NCBI GenBank assembly: GCA_947460255.1
Contig: CANHIS010000004.1
Coordinates: 1-64,000 of the forward strand
Reading direction: 5' to 3'
DNA from: Bacteroidota bacterium
Lineage (GTDB): Bacteria; Bacteroidota; Bacteroidia; M30B66
DNA length: 64,000 bases
The notes under the pieces were generated by a model, which saw only the letters and a list, made by a program, of their open reading frames with translations, had not been told where the DNA came from and did not search any database. Of this stretch, positions 47,006 to 54,897 are shown piece by piece; position 1 is the first letter of the stretch, and each line of letters opens with the position of its first letter. Made by a program: the position numbers and the translations under genes.

Positions 47006-48319
47006 ATGAAATTCCTCATCAAACTAAAATCTTTTCTATTCACCGAAATCTTCGTGGCAACCATCCTATTGATGCTCCCTGCTATCATCAACGGTTCGCC
47101 CTTTTATGATTTCGACTCCGGCGATTACATCGATTCAGGCATTCGACTTTCCTCATCACTTTCTCGCCCTTTCTTTTACAGCCTGTTCATCCTAGTAACA
47201 TCACTTGGATTCTCGCTGTGGCTCACGGTTTTCTGCCAATCACTTTTGCTTGCTTGGAGCCTGAAACAACTCCTCGTAAGCCTAGAGTTGAACCGTCCGA
47301 AAGCCTTAATAATTCTAACACTAGCGCTCACTATTTTCACCCCAATTGGGCGATTAAGTGGACAAATCATGTCGGATGTTTTTACGACCATCTTGTTAAT
47401 TCTTGGTTCTGCGTGGCTCATTGGCGGCCCAAAATGGCTCAACCAAAATAAGTTTCTGCTGCCTCTCATTGCATTTAGTTTTTCCACACATCTCGGGCAT
47501 TTTTTTCTGCTGATGGTTTTTATTCCTTTCATGGCCTATCGGCATGGAAAATCAGGCATTGTAGAAAACTGGAAAACATTCCTCCGATTGGGGCTGTACC
47601 TGTGCGCCATCATCCTTGGCAGCCTCGCAATTAACCATGGTAAAGTAAAACGGTTAACACTTAGTCCAGCCGCGGAAGCCTTTCAGATTTCAAAACTCGC
47701 TCACACTGGGGCTTTGCAGGAATACTTAAAGGAGAACTGTGAGCAATCATCTAATTTTTACTGCGCCTATAAAGATTCCATTCCGAACGACTTCAACACG
47801 TTTTTGTGGTCAGAGAAAAGTCCGATGGTGAAAGCTGGAAGCATCCGAAACGGTTGGCAGATCAACGAAAGTACCATCGCACAAATAAAGGTTTCCGATG
47901 CTGCCATGAAGGTTCATTACAAAGGTGTGCAGAATGATTTCATCCAACAATGTAAATCCAACAGTTGGTTGGTGGGCTGGTTTGTAGATTCGGAAAATAC
48001 TGGAACGGTTTTGCAACGGCATTTCCCCATGCATCTTTCGTGGGCAAAAAATGCCCACTTCGACAAACTTCAGCTTCACGCTTTACTTGATCCCATCTTC
48101 CGCGGAGCGCTAATTGTAAGCCTTTTGTACATGCTGTTTGCCCTGTTTAAACCTTCGTTTCCACAAGAACGGTTATGGGTTTTGGCATTATTCGCACTTG
48201 TCTTCATCAACCACCTGTCGGTTGCTTTTCTTTCCATCCCCGACAACCGATTGGCAGCGAGGGTTACGGTGGTGTTGGTGATTCCGATTTTGTTGAGGAT
48301 GATGAGGCGGATGACCTAG
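47006..48319 (+). CDS. Polytopic membrane protein, GT-C glycosyltransferase-like, function unknown
   Basis: 437 residues from the ATG at 47006 (an upstream TTG at 46991 is less likely). About ten hydrophobic segments; a loop after the first carries FDFDSGDYIDSGIRL and then SRPFFYSLFILV, an arrangement like the acidic first loop of GT-C-fold lipid-linked glycosyltransferases. Residues about 220-330 are a soluble, cysteine-containing loop. The last codons (RMMRRMT) lie inside a direct repeat whose other copy is at 48806-48834, so the original C-terminus may have been changed by an insertion. Confidence 0.75.
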   Translation: MKFLIKLKSFLFTEIFVATILLMLPAIINGSPFYDFDSGDYIDSGIRLSSSLSRPFFYSLFILVTSLGFSLWLTVFCQSLLLAWSLKQLLVSLELNRPKALIILTLALTIFTPIGRLSGQIMSDVFTTILLILGSAWLIGGPKWLNQNKFLLPLIAFSFSTHLGHFFLLMVFIPFMAYRHGKSGIVENWKTFLRLGLYLCAIILGSLAINHGKVKRLTLSPAAEAFQISKLAHTGALQEYLKENCEQSSNFYCAYKDSIPNDFNTFLWSEKSPMVKAGSIRNGWQINESTIAQIKVSDAAMKVHYKGVQNDFIQQCKSNSWLVGWFVDSENTGTVLQRHFPMHLSWAKNAHFDKLQLHALLDPIFRGALIVSLLYMLFALFKPSFPQERLWVLALFALVFINHLSVAFLSIPDNRLAARVTVVLVIPILLRMMRRMT

Positions 48320-48496
48320 AAAACAAATTGAGTATCGATAAATTTATGTTCTAAAATAAAATTTTCTGATTCGTAAATGCCAAGGATTTAATCAAACAAG
48401 GTTTATCGATACAAAAACCAAACTCATTAAGGAGTACATTCGTAACTGTGGAAGTTTACCATTCAAATTGATTGAATAGTTCAGTATTTTCATGTC

Positions 48497-48721
48497 ATGA
48501 AACATTATTCAGAAATCATAACGATTGATCCACAAATTAGATTCGGCAAACCTTGCATTCGAGGAATGAGAATCACTGTATTTGATGTTCTTGGTTGGTT
48601 GGCTTCAGGTATGACGACAAAGGAAATCCTAGAAGATTACGCTGAATTAACTGAACAAGATATTATAGCCGTTCTAGCTTATGCGGCCGATAGAGAGCAT
48701 AAAATCAGTATTGCTTCGTGA
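48497..48721 (+). CDS. DUF433 antitoxin-like protein
   Basis: 74 residues. ITIDPQIRFGKPCIRGMRIT at the N-terminus and GWLASGMTTKEILEDYAELT match DUF433, a small winged-helix DNA-binding antitoxin family, usually paired with a DUF5615 PIN-like nuclease toxin encoded right after it. Here the next gene overlaps by 4 nt, as expected for such a pair, but stops after 16 codons. The antitoxin itself looks complete. Confidence 0.9.
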   Translation: MKHYSEIITIDPQIRFGKPCIRGMRITVFDVLGWLASGMTTKEILEDYAELTEQDIIAVLAYAADREHKISIAS

Positions 48722-48768
48722 AAATTTTATTTGATCAAAATATTTCATTTCGATCAGTTGACATTTAA
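48718..48768 (+). pseudogene. Truncated DUF5615 PIN-like toxin (first 16 codons)
   Basis: GTG at 48718 overlaps the antitoxin stop (GTGA). The reading KILFDQNISFRSVDI then ends at TAA (48766-48768). DUF5615 toxins begin with a KILFD(E/Q)N motif carrying the first catalytic aspartate and run to about 110-120 residues; here nothing of the rest follows. The toxin is therefore dead, leaving an orphan antitoxin. Confidence 0.75.
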
Positions 48769-48844
48769 TTGTTGCGAATTCGCCATAATTAAAATCTGAT
48801 AATATCGATTTTGCGAGGATGATGAGGCGGATGAATCCTACACA

Positions 48845-50971
48845 TCACTGAGGCACACCCTTCATCGCCAAAGCAATCCGCTTGCGCTGAAGATCCACTT
48901 CCATCACTTTCACTTTTACATGTTGATGCAGTTTCACTACCTGCAGCGGGTCCGACACAAACTGATCTGCCAATTGTGAAATGTGCACCAAGCCATCTTG
49001 CTTCACACCCACATCCACGAAAGCGCCAAATGCCGTGATGTTCGTAATGATGCCCGGAAGCACCATGCCCGGAATGAGGTCATCGGGTTTGCGCACATTG
49101 GGATCGAACTCTAAGATCGTTGCGTTCTTCCGAGGATCACGCCCCGGTTTTTCCAATTCTGCAAGGATGTCGTTTAAAGTAGGCAGCCCAATTTCTTGAC
49201 TCACATATTTGTTCGGATCGATCAGCGACTTCAGATCTTTGCGACCAATCAAATCTTTCAAGGGAATGCCGGCATCTTTGGCCATTTTCTCCACCAAACC
49301 ATACCGTTCGGGGTGCACCGCACTGTTATCGAGCGGATGTTGAGCTTCAGGAATCCTTAGAAATCCAGCACATTGCTCGTAGGTTTTCTTCCCTAAACGG
49401 GGAATATTGAACAGATCATTCCGGCTCGTGAATGCTCCAACTTGGTTGCGCTGTTCCACAATTTTAGCCGCTGTAGCAGTTGATAATCCAGAAACATAAG
49501 AAAGCAGGTGCACCGATGCTGTGTTGAGATTCACACCAACTTGATTCACGCAAGATCGCACCACATCGGCCAATTGGTCGTTCATGAGGTTCGCATCGAT
49601 ATCGTGCTGGTACTGCCCCACTCCAACTGCCGATGGCTCAATCTTCACCAATTCCGCCAGTGGATCTTGCAAACGTCTTCCGATGCTTACTGCACCACGC
49701 ACGGTAATGTCGTACTGTGGAAATTCTTCCCGCGCCGTTTTGGATGCCGAATAAATCGATGCGCCACTTTCCGACACTACAAATACTTTCACGTGTGCAG
49801 GAAGATGCATCCTTGTAATTAGGTTTTCGGTTTCTCGTCCACCGGTTCCGTTCCCAATCGCAACGGCATCAATTTTATAGGTCTCAATCAGATGACTCAA
49901 TTTTGCCATCGCCTGCTTGTCTTGTTGTTGCGGCTGGTGCGGGTAGATTGTTTCGTTGTGCAACAGTTTCCCTTGTGCATCCAAGCAAACGAGCTTACAA
50001 CCGGTTCTAAATCCTGGATCTATTCCCAGTATGCGTTTCTCTCCCAATGGAGCTGCCATGAGCAGTTGGCGCAAGTTGGCAGCAAAAATCCTTACTGCCG
50101 ATTGCGCTGCTTTTTCTTCCAAGGTTTGCAACAACTCATTTTCCAACGATGGCACAATGAGGCGTTTGTAAGCATCACGACTTGCTTTCTTCACTTCTTG
50201 AGCGCAATCGCCCTGATTTTTCAGGTACATCCGATCGATGTTTTGTAACGACCGTTCTTCATCCGGCTCTACCGAAATCCGCAAGAAACCTTCCTTGTGC
50301 CCACGCATCACAGCCATAAAGCGGTGCGACGGCATTCTAGAAGCAGGTTCATGATAATCAAAATAATCGCGGTATTTCTGGGCTTCTTCTTCCTTGGTTT
50401 TCACGAGTTTCGATTGGAACTCTGCAAACTTCTCGAAGCGCATCCTGAGTGATTTCCGCAATTCAGGATTTTCGGCAATCCACTCTGCAATAATATCGCG
50501 CGCACCTTGCAATGCAGCTGCTGAATCGGCAACCTCCTTTTTCACAAACGATCCTGCCAGTTTCTGTGGATCCTGATGCCCTTGCGACATCAGCATTTTG
50601 GCAAGTGGCTCCAATCCAAGTTCACGCGCCATCGAAGCACGGGTCTTTTTCTTCGGCCGGTAAGGCAAATAGATGTCTTCCAGATCGGTGAGGTTTTGCG
50701 CTCCGCGGATAGCTTGCTCCAGCGCACCAGTGAGCAGTTGCCGTTCTTGCATCGACTCCAAGATGGCCGATCGGCGTTCTTCGAGCTTGTCGATCCGAAG
50801 TTTTTCATCGCGGATGAGTTGAATCTGCTCTTCATCGAGCATCCCAGTTCGTTCTTTCCGATACCGGGCAATGAAAGGAATGGTGTTTCCTTCGTCGAGC
50901 ATGGCCAATACGGCTCCCACTTGGTGACGGGCAATTCCGGAAATCCGGGAAATCGATTCAATTACATCCAT
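48845..50971 (-). CDS. tex: Tex-family RNA-binding transcription accessory protein
   Basis: 708 residues from the ATG at 50971; the frame extends to 51064 but that part is heptamer repeat, and a promoter -7 element sits 4 nt before 50971. Tex domain order: N-terminal helical region (DVIESISRISGIARHQVGAV), YqgF-like RNase-H fold (RILGIDPGFRTGCKLVCLDA), helix-hairpin-helix (STATAAKIVEQRNQVGAF), and a C-terminal S1 RNA-binding domain (ITNITAFGAFVDVGVKQDGL, then VHISQLADQFV). Tex binds nucleic acids and affects transcription and virulence gene expression in other bacteria. Confidence 0.93.
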   Translation of the reverse strand: MDVIESISRISGIARHQVGAVLAMLDEGNTIPFIARYRKERTGMLDEEQIQLIRDEKLRIDKLEERRSAILESMQERQLLTGALEQAIRGAQNLTDLEDIYLPYRPKKKTRASMARELGLEPLAKMLMSQGHQDPQKLAGSFVKKEVADSAAALQGARDIIAEWIAENPELRKSLRMRFEKFAEFQSKLVKTKEEEAQKYRDYFDYHEPASRMPSHRFMAVMRGHKEGFLRISVEPDEERSLQNIDRMYLKNQGDCAQEVKKASRDAYKRLIVPSLENELLQTLEEKAAQSAVRIFAANLRQLLMAAPLGEKRILGIDPGFRTGCKLVCLDAQGKLLHNETIYPHQPQQQDKQAMAKLSHLIETYKIDAVAIGNGTGGRETENLITRMHLPAHVKVFVVSESGASIYSASKTAREEFPQYDITVRGAVSIGRRLQDPLAELVKIEPSAVGVGQYQHDIDANLMNDQLADVVRSCVNQVGVNLNTASVHLLSYVSGLSTATAAKIVEQRNQVGAFTSRNDLFNIPRLGKKTYEQCAGFLRIPEAQHPLDNSAVHPERYGLVEKMAKDAGIPLKDLIGRKDLKSLIDPNKYVSQEIGLPTLNDILAELEKPGRDPRKNATILEFDPNVRKPDDLIPGMVLPGIITNITAFGAFVDVGVKQDGLVHISQLADQFVSDPLQVVKLHQHVKVKVMEVDLQRKRIALAMKGVPQ

Positions 50972-50975
50972 GGGG

Positions 50976-50983
50976 CAAATATA
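50976..50983 (-). promoter_or_regulatory. TATATTTG promoter -7 element of tex
   Basis: Perfect TAnnTTTG on the reverse strand, only 4 nt before the ATG, implying a leaderless transcript. Confidence 0.6.
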
Positions 50984-51011
50984 TTGATGATGGGGAAAGG
51001 AACACAGTGCC

Positions 51012-51134
51012 TTGAGTACTGAGTCTTTAGTCCTTAGTCCTAAGTCTTGAGTCCTAAGTCTCAATTTGCTGCGAAATCAATCACATCAAATCCCCACCTT
51101 GAACACTAGCAACCGCGAACTTTAGTCCGAGGAG
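51012..51134. repeat. Heptamer array and palindrome unit upstream of tex
   Basis: Heptamers at 51012-51062 (GAGTCTTTAGTCCTTAGTCC and related) read GGACTAAAG on the tex coding strand, the upstream orientation seen elsewhere. A degenerate palindrome unit CGCGAACTTTAGTCCGAGG lies at 51114-51132. Confidence 0.75.
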
Positions 51135-51157
51135 TAGATGAATCGCGAGCATGAATT

Positions 51158-51310
51158 ACCTCTCTCCCTAGCCCTCTCTCCACGGGAGAAAGGGGATTGA
51201 TCGCGAATATTCTGAGCATTTGATTTTAAGTGTGGTTTTCAGTTTTACCTTGATGTTTAGGTAAAGTACAAATCTGTTCCCTCTCCTGCGGAGAGGGCTA
51301 GGGAGTGGTG
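51158..51310. mobile_element. MITE-like element, copy 1 (about 153 bp, no coding capacity)
   Basis: The left end ACCTCTCTCCCTAGCCCTCT is the approximate inverted complement of the right end GGAGAGGGCTAGGGAGTGGT, giving terminal inverted repeats of about 20 bp. Between them is a core (GGGGATTGATCGCGAATA, then TGATTTTAAGTGTGGTTTTC and TGATGTTTAGGTAAA) that recurs at 56757-56907 with only a few differences. No transposase is encoded. Confidence 0.7.
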
Positions 51311-51494
51311 ATTAAGAACTTATAGAACAATGATCCTCTCAGAAACCCTTCAGCACATTCGTTAAGGCAACACAAACGAGAATTGTTTTAACTTTGATTT
51401 GAAAATCGATCCCAAACGTTAAGTTGGTTTATTTAAGTATAAGTTAAATGATCATTATTTTGCATTGTTCAAACGTAAATTCTAATTAATAAGG
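51311..51494. other. AT-rich upstream region of the first AT-rich T9SS gene
   Basis: 184 bp, AT-rich, no repeat family member and no clear promoter match; probably carries the promoter of the two-gene unit that starts at 51495. Confidence 0.4.
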
Positions 51495-52592
51495 ATGAAA
51501 TTAAAAGGATATTCTCGAGTTGAAGTAGATGATTTCTCCAAGAGTAACGGCAATTCTTTTTCGTTTTTTCAGAATGATAAAATTTTGAAAACTCTATTTG
51601 CTTTTATAATTGGTATGATTGCAAATAATGGCATTCAGGCTCAGGTGAATTTAGTGCCGAATGCATCTTTTGAGAATGTTAACTATTTTCCGTGTTTCTT
51701 TTGGGGTAGCAATTCAACTATAGAATTTGCTTCATCTTGGAATGCTACTCAGACATTACAATTTGTTTGTACTCCTGATTTGTTTTGCATCGATACCTGC
51801 GAAAATGAACAGTATATTCCAGACAATCCCTTTGGCAATCAAATCCCAGAGTCAGGAAATTCCTATGTTGGTCTAGTTCTTTTTGCTAATTTTAGTGATG
51901 ACGTATTTGGAATTGAGTCCATTTACACCAAACTAGATTCAATCTTATTACCAGAAAACAATTACGAATTATGTGCATATTTTAGCTTATCTGAAAATTG
52001 CTGCCTTAATTCACGAAAGCTATCATTTGCTGTAACTCCAGACACTTTAACTGAAAGCTTATTTAATAGTCTGAATCCAAATGATATTTTTTACTTAGAA
52101 GGCTTAGAACAATGTAATTATTCCGACTGGACTCAAATCTGTACTACGTTTTCTCCAACACAACCTGGTAATATTCTCACATTTAATGTCATCAATAATC
52201 AAGCTGCATTGCTGTCTGATACTGTGTTGTATGATAATGGGATTTGTGAGCATCCCGCAGAAGTTATCTCAGTGTATTATTACATAGATGATGTTTCTTT
52301 AGTGAATAAAGGTAAGAATACTGGTGTACCGCAAAATGGGAGTAAGAATAGTTTGGCGGTTTATCCTAATCCATCAAATGGTCAATTCCTTATAAAGTTA
52401 ACAAATGAAATTGTAGGTTTAAATTTGAGTGTTGTTGATGTTACAGGGAGAAATGTCTTTCAATTTAATTTTCAAGGAACATTGCAAGAAAGATCAATTA
52501 ATTTATCTTACCTTTCAAACGGGGTGTATTATTTGAATTGCAGCTCAAACGGTCAATATATTGGCAGCTCGCCTATTGTAATTTTTAAGTAA
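51495..52592 (+). CDS. Secreted protein with T9SS sorting tail (AT-rich gene)
   Basis: 365 residues. The signal peptide has an unusually long N-region (about 30 residues before KTLFAFIIGMIANNGIQAQ). The mature part begins NLVPNASFENVNYFPC and ends in a YYYIDDVSLV motif, the layout of jelly-roll domains seen in T9SS cargo, with many cysteines. The last 75 residues are the sorting tail (LAVYPNPSNGQFLIKL, then LSYLSNGVYYLNCSS). Codons are strongly AT-rich in the third position, unlike genes on either side. The stop codon overlaps the next start by one base, indicating coupled translation. Confidence 0.8.
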   Translation: MKLKGYSRVEVDDFSKSNGNSFSFFQNDKILKTLFAFIIGMIANNGIQAQVNLVPNASFENVNYFPCFFWGSNSTIEFASSWNATQTLQFVCTPDLFCIDTCENEQYIPDNPFGNQIPESGNSYVGLVLFANFSDDVFGIESIYTKLDSILLPENNYELCAYFSLSENCCLNSRKLSFAVTPDTLTESLFNSLNPNDIFYLEGLEQCNYSDWTQICTTFSPTQPGNILTFNVINNQAALLSDTVLYDNGICEHPAEVISVYYYIDDVSLVNKGKNTGVPQNGSKNSLAVYPNPSNGQFLIKLTNEIVGLNLSVVDVTGRNVFQFNFQGTLQERSINLSYLSNGVYYLNCSSNGQYIGSSPIVIFK

Positions 52593-54046
52593 TGATGAGA
52601 TTTTTCATGCCAGTTTTGATTGTTTTGAATTGTTTGATGATTAAAGCTCAGTCCATAACTACCTTTAATCGCACTTATTTAGATTCCTCAAATTGGTCAG
52701 CAAAAGTTGGAAATACAATAGAAATTGATAGTGTTTTTTATTGCTTGAGTTCAGGAAATGGATTAGTTTCTAATTCTAATTACATTATGTTCTCAGCAAT
52801 TAATTCAAACGGTGATGTTATAAATCGTAGGTTAGTTGGTCGTCCTTTTAATATTGAGGCTTATTCTGGGCGAATTGCTAAAGACGATAAGAATTTTATT
52901 TATGCTGATATCGGTCAAAGACTTGTCGGTAATCCTGATAAATTCAATACAAATGTGGTTAAATTAACTTTAAGTTTTGATACAATTTGGAATCTTAAAA
53001 ATAGTGACAGCACTTTTCATAACTACAGTAGATCAATTGCAGTTTATGATTCTTTGGTTTATATTGTAGGTGCAAAACGATTGGATAGTGCAAATTCAAT
53101 ATTGCTATCTGGATATATGATTATTGCTGACACTGCTGGTTTTCAGCATGGCTTTACAGAGTATAATTTTGATAATCATTCACAAGAATTATTAAACTTA
53201 TCAATAGGAATGAATAATGACTTGTTTTTATGTGGTTCTGGTAAAGATACAATGTCAAACTTTTATGGGCTTTTGGTTAATACGGACCTTTCAGGTAATG
53301 TAAATTGGTTTCGGAGATACTATGAGATGCGCAATATTTTCGACATTCTTCCATTAAGTGATTCTTCATATTTACTAACCGGTGGAGTATTCAATGATGG
53401 TGAGTATAGAGGTATATTAATTAAAATAAATTCAGAAGGAGACGTGATTTGGCAACGTGAATTTCCATTTGGTGATGAATTGAGTTTGTATTCATCCATT
53501 CAAGTATTAGATGAAGGAATAGTAAGTATTGGGTTAACCACACTTAATTCTACAAATGGCAATGATGGATTTATACAAAGAATAAATTATGATGGTAATT
53601 TAGTTTGGCAACGTTACTTTAATGGTTCAGCTTCAGTAACTGATTATTTCACAGATATAATTGAAACTTCAGATGGCGGTATTCTGGCTTGCGGTGCTGC
53701 TGGAGATGCCAATGAGTCCGGAGGCCAAAACCTCTGGCTGGTAAAGCTTGATAACATGGGCTGTCTGGAGCCCGATTGCTGGGTAGGAGTGGAGCAAGCA
53801 GATGCCAACACACTTGGGGTGGCTGTTTACCCTAACCCAGCCACCGATTGGCTGTATTTAAAGTACGACAGCACCCACAAAATCACCCTCGAAATCTTTA
53901 ATCTCAGTGGCCAAAAGGTTCTTCAACACCAGCATATGGCACCCAAAGAAGGTATTGAAATTTCTCATCTTCCAGCAGGACTTTATTTGTTAAGGTTTGT
54001 TGATGAGTTGGGGAATGTAGCGACTGAGAAGTTGGTAGTGGAGTGA
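52592..54046 (+). CDS. Secreted beta-propeller-like protein with T9SS sorting tail
   Basis: 484 residues with a signal peptide (MMRFFMPVLIVLNCLMIKAQ). Repeated blades with D.NGN..W and GGI.....D patterns (INSEGDVIWQREFPFGDELS, then INYDGNLVWQRYFNG and ETSDGGILACGAAGD) suggest a propeller of the kind found in T9SS cargo. The sorting tail is VAVYPNPATDWLYLKY to TEKLVVE. Composition changes abruptly near 53695: the body is AT-rich, the last 350 bp carry GC-richer codons like the rest of the genome. Start overlaps the previous stop (TAATG). Confidence 0.8.
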   Translation: MMRFFMPVLIVLNCLMIKAQSITTFNRTYLDSSNWSAKVGNTIEIDSVFYCLSSGNGLVSNSNYIMFSAINSNGDVINRRLVGRPFNIEAYSGRIAKDDKNFIYADIGQRLVGNPDKFNTNVVKLTLSFDTIWNLKNSDSTFHNYSRSIAVYDSLVYIVGAKRLDSANSILLSGYMIIADTAGFQHGFTEYNFDNHSQELLNLSIGMNNDLFLCGSGKDTMSNFYGLLVNTDLSGNVNWFRRYYEMRNIFDILPLSDSSYLLTGGVFNDGEYRGILIKINSEGDVIWQREFPFGDELSLYSSIQVLDEGIVSIGLTTLNSTNGNDGFIQRINYDGNLVWQRYFNGSASVTDYFTDIIETSDGGILACGAAGDANESGGQNLWLVKLDNMGCLEPDCWVGVEQADANTLGVAVYPNPATDWLYLKYDSTHKITLEIFNLSGQKVLQHQHMAPKEGIEISHLPAGLYLLRFVDELGNVATEKLVVE

Positions 54047-54061
54047 TGCGCTTTGCGCGTA

Positions 54062-54500
54062 AAACGTGTTTAGTCTTTAGTACTTAGTCTTTAGTACTGA
54101 GTCTTTAGTACTGAGTCTTTAGTCTAGAGTACAACGTATTACGTACAAAGTATTTAGTCTGGAGTAGAAAGTGGAAAGTATAAAGTTGAAAGTAGAAAGG
54201 GGAAAGGGGAAAGGAGAAAGGAGAAAGTATAAAGGAAATACGATTCCCAATTAGCTTCCTCGCAGCCGCGGACTTTAAACTTTGGAAATAAGGTTAATTT
54301 GGAGGGAATGTGGGTACAACGTGTTTAGTCTTAAGTACTCAGTCTTTAGTAGAAAGTTGAAAGTAGAAAGGGGAAAGTAGAAAGGAATTGCAAGGCCCAA
54401 TTGGCACCCTCGCATCCATGGACATTAGTCTGTGGAAATAAGGTTAATTGGGAGGAATATGGGTGTAATGTGTTGGGTACAACGTATTGATTACAAAGTA
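54062..54500. repeat. Composite intergenic repeat block with polypurine tracts
   Basis: Heptamers with a 14-bp period (AGTACTGAGTCTTT, 54067-54125), ACGTATTACGTAC (about 54127-54150), a purine-only-rich tract of AAAGGGG/AAAGTAG units (54166-54239), a palindrome relic (CGCAGCCGCGGACTTTA, 54258-54275), then a second, degraded round of the same modules (ACGTGTTTAGTC at 54318, purine tract 54345-54385, palindrome relic near 54407-54435). The two rounds look like a duplicated unit of about 170-200 bp. Confidence 0.75.
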
Positions 54501-54734
54501 AAATGATTACAACGTAATACCTAAAGCAATTTGCTTTCAATAAAAATGATTCGATAAAATCTTAATTGCGGGCTAAATGTTTTAATACATGTTGCCTTAA
54601 ATTAACCGGCAATATATACGAAACAGTCATTCAGTTGGCGAGAGTATTAGGTATTCCCAACTAAATAAAACACCCTACTATTGGAATAATTTTCATTTAC
54701 GATATATATTCTGTGGAGAAATTGCGTAAATTAG

Positions 54735-54893
54735 ATATCGCAGATTATGAAATTTGCGCCTTTGAAAATATTCGCATCTAATTTAGCTCTCATGCTATCA
54801 GCAACTTTGGCCAATGGCATGTATCTTTGTAAAGTGTTGATGCAAAACAACGCTCAAACACAGTTTGTGTGGAAGTTGCGCATAGAACAATAA
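54735..54893 (+). pseudogene. Relic of a T9SS sorting tail without its cargo
   Basis: A frame with ATG at 54747 and TAA at 54891-54893. The end LANGMYLCKVLMQNNAQTQF, then VWKLRIEQ, reads as the last strands of a Por secretion tail (normally LxxGxYxVKV...Q...KLxIEQ), but the preceding YPNP motif and cargo are missing and an in-frame stop lies at 54732-54734. It ends 4 nt before the next T9SS gene. Best explained as the eroded 3' end of a lost cargo gene; a small real protein cannot be excluded. Confidence 0.55.
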
Positions 54894-54897
54894 ACCG

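Larger units (their letters stand above)
48285..48834. repeat. Direct repeat pair (about 29 bp) bracketing the toxin-antitoxin remnant
   Basis: CGATTTTG then GAGGATGATGAGGCGGATGA occurs at 48285-48314 and again at 48806-48834, differing by TT versus C between the two blocks. The first copy is the end of the membrane-protein gene; the second lies just before the end of tex. About 490 bp lie between them, holding the DUF433 gene and a truncated toxin gene. Confidence 0.75.

Noticed and set aside
50972..51064. 31-residue N-terminal extension of Tex
   Set aside because: It is encoded partly by the heptamer array and lies upstream of a perfect promoter -7 element.
54822..54829. TATCTTTG as promoter for the T9SS gene at 54898
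   Set aside because: It lies within the coding sequence of the sorting-tail relic (ATG TAT CTT TGT), and is 68 nt from the start, outside the spacing seen for other genes; it remains possible but weak.
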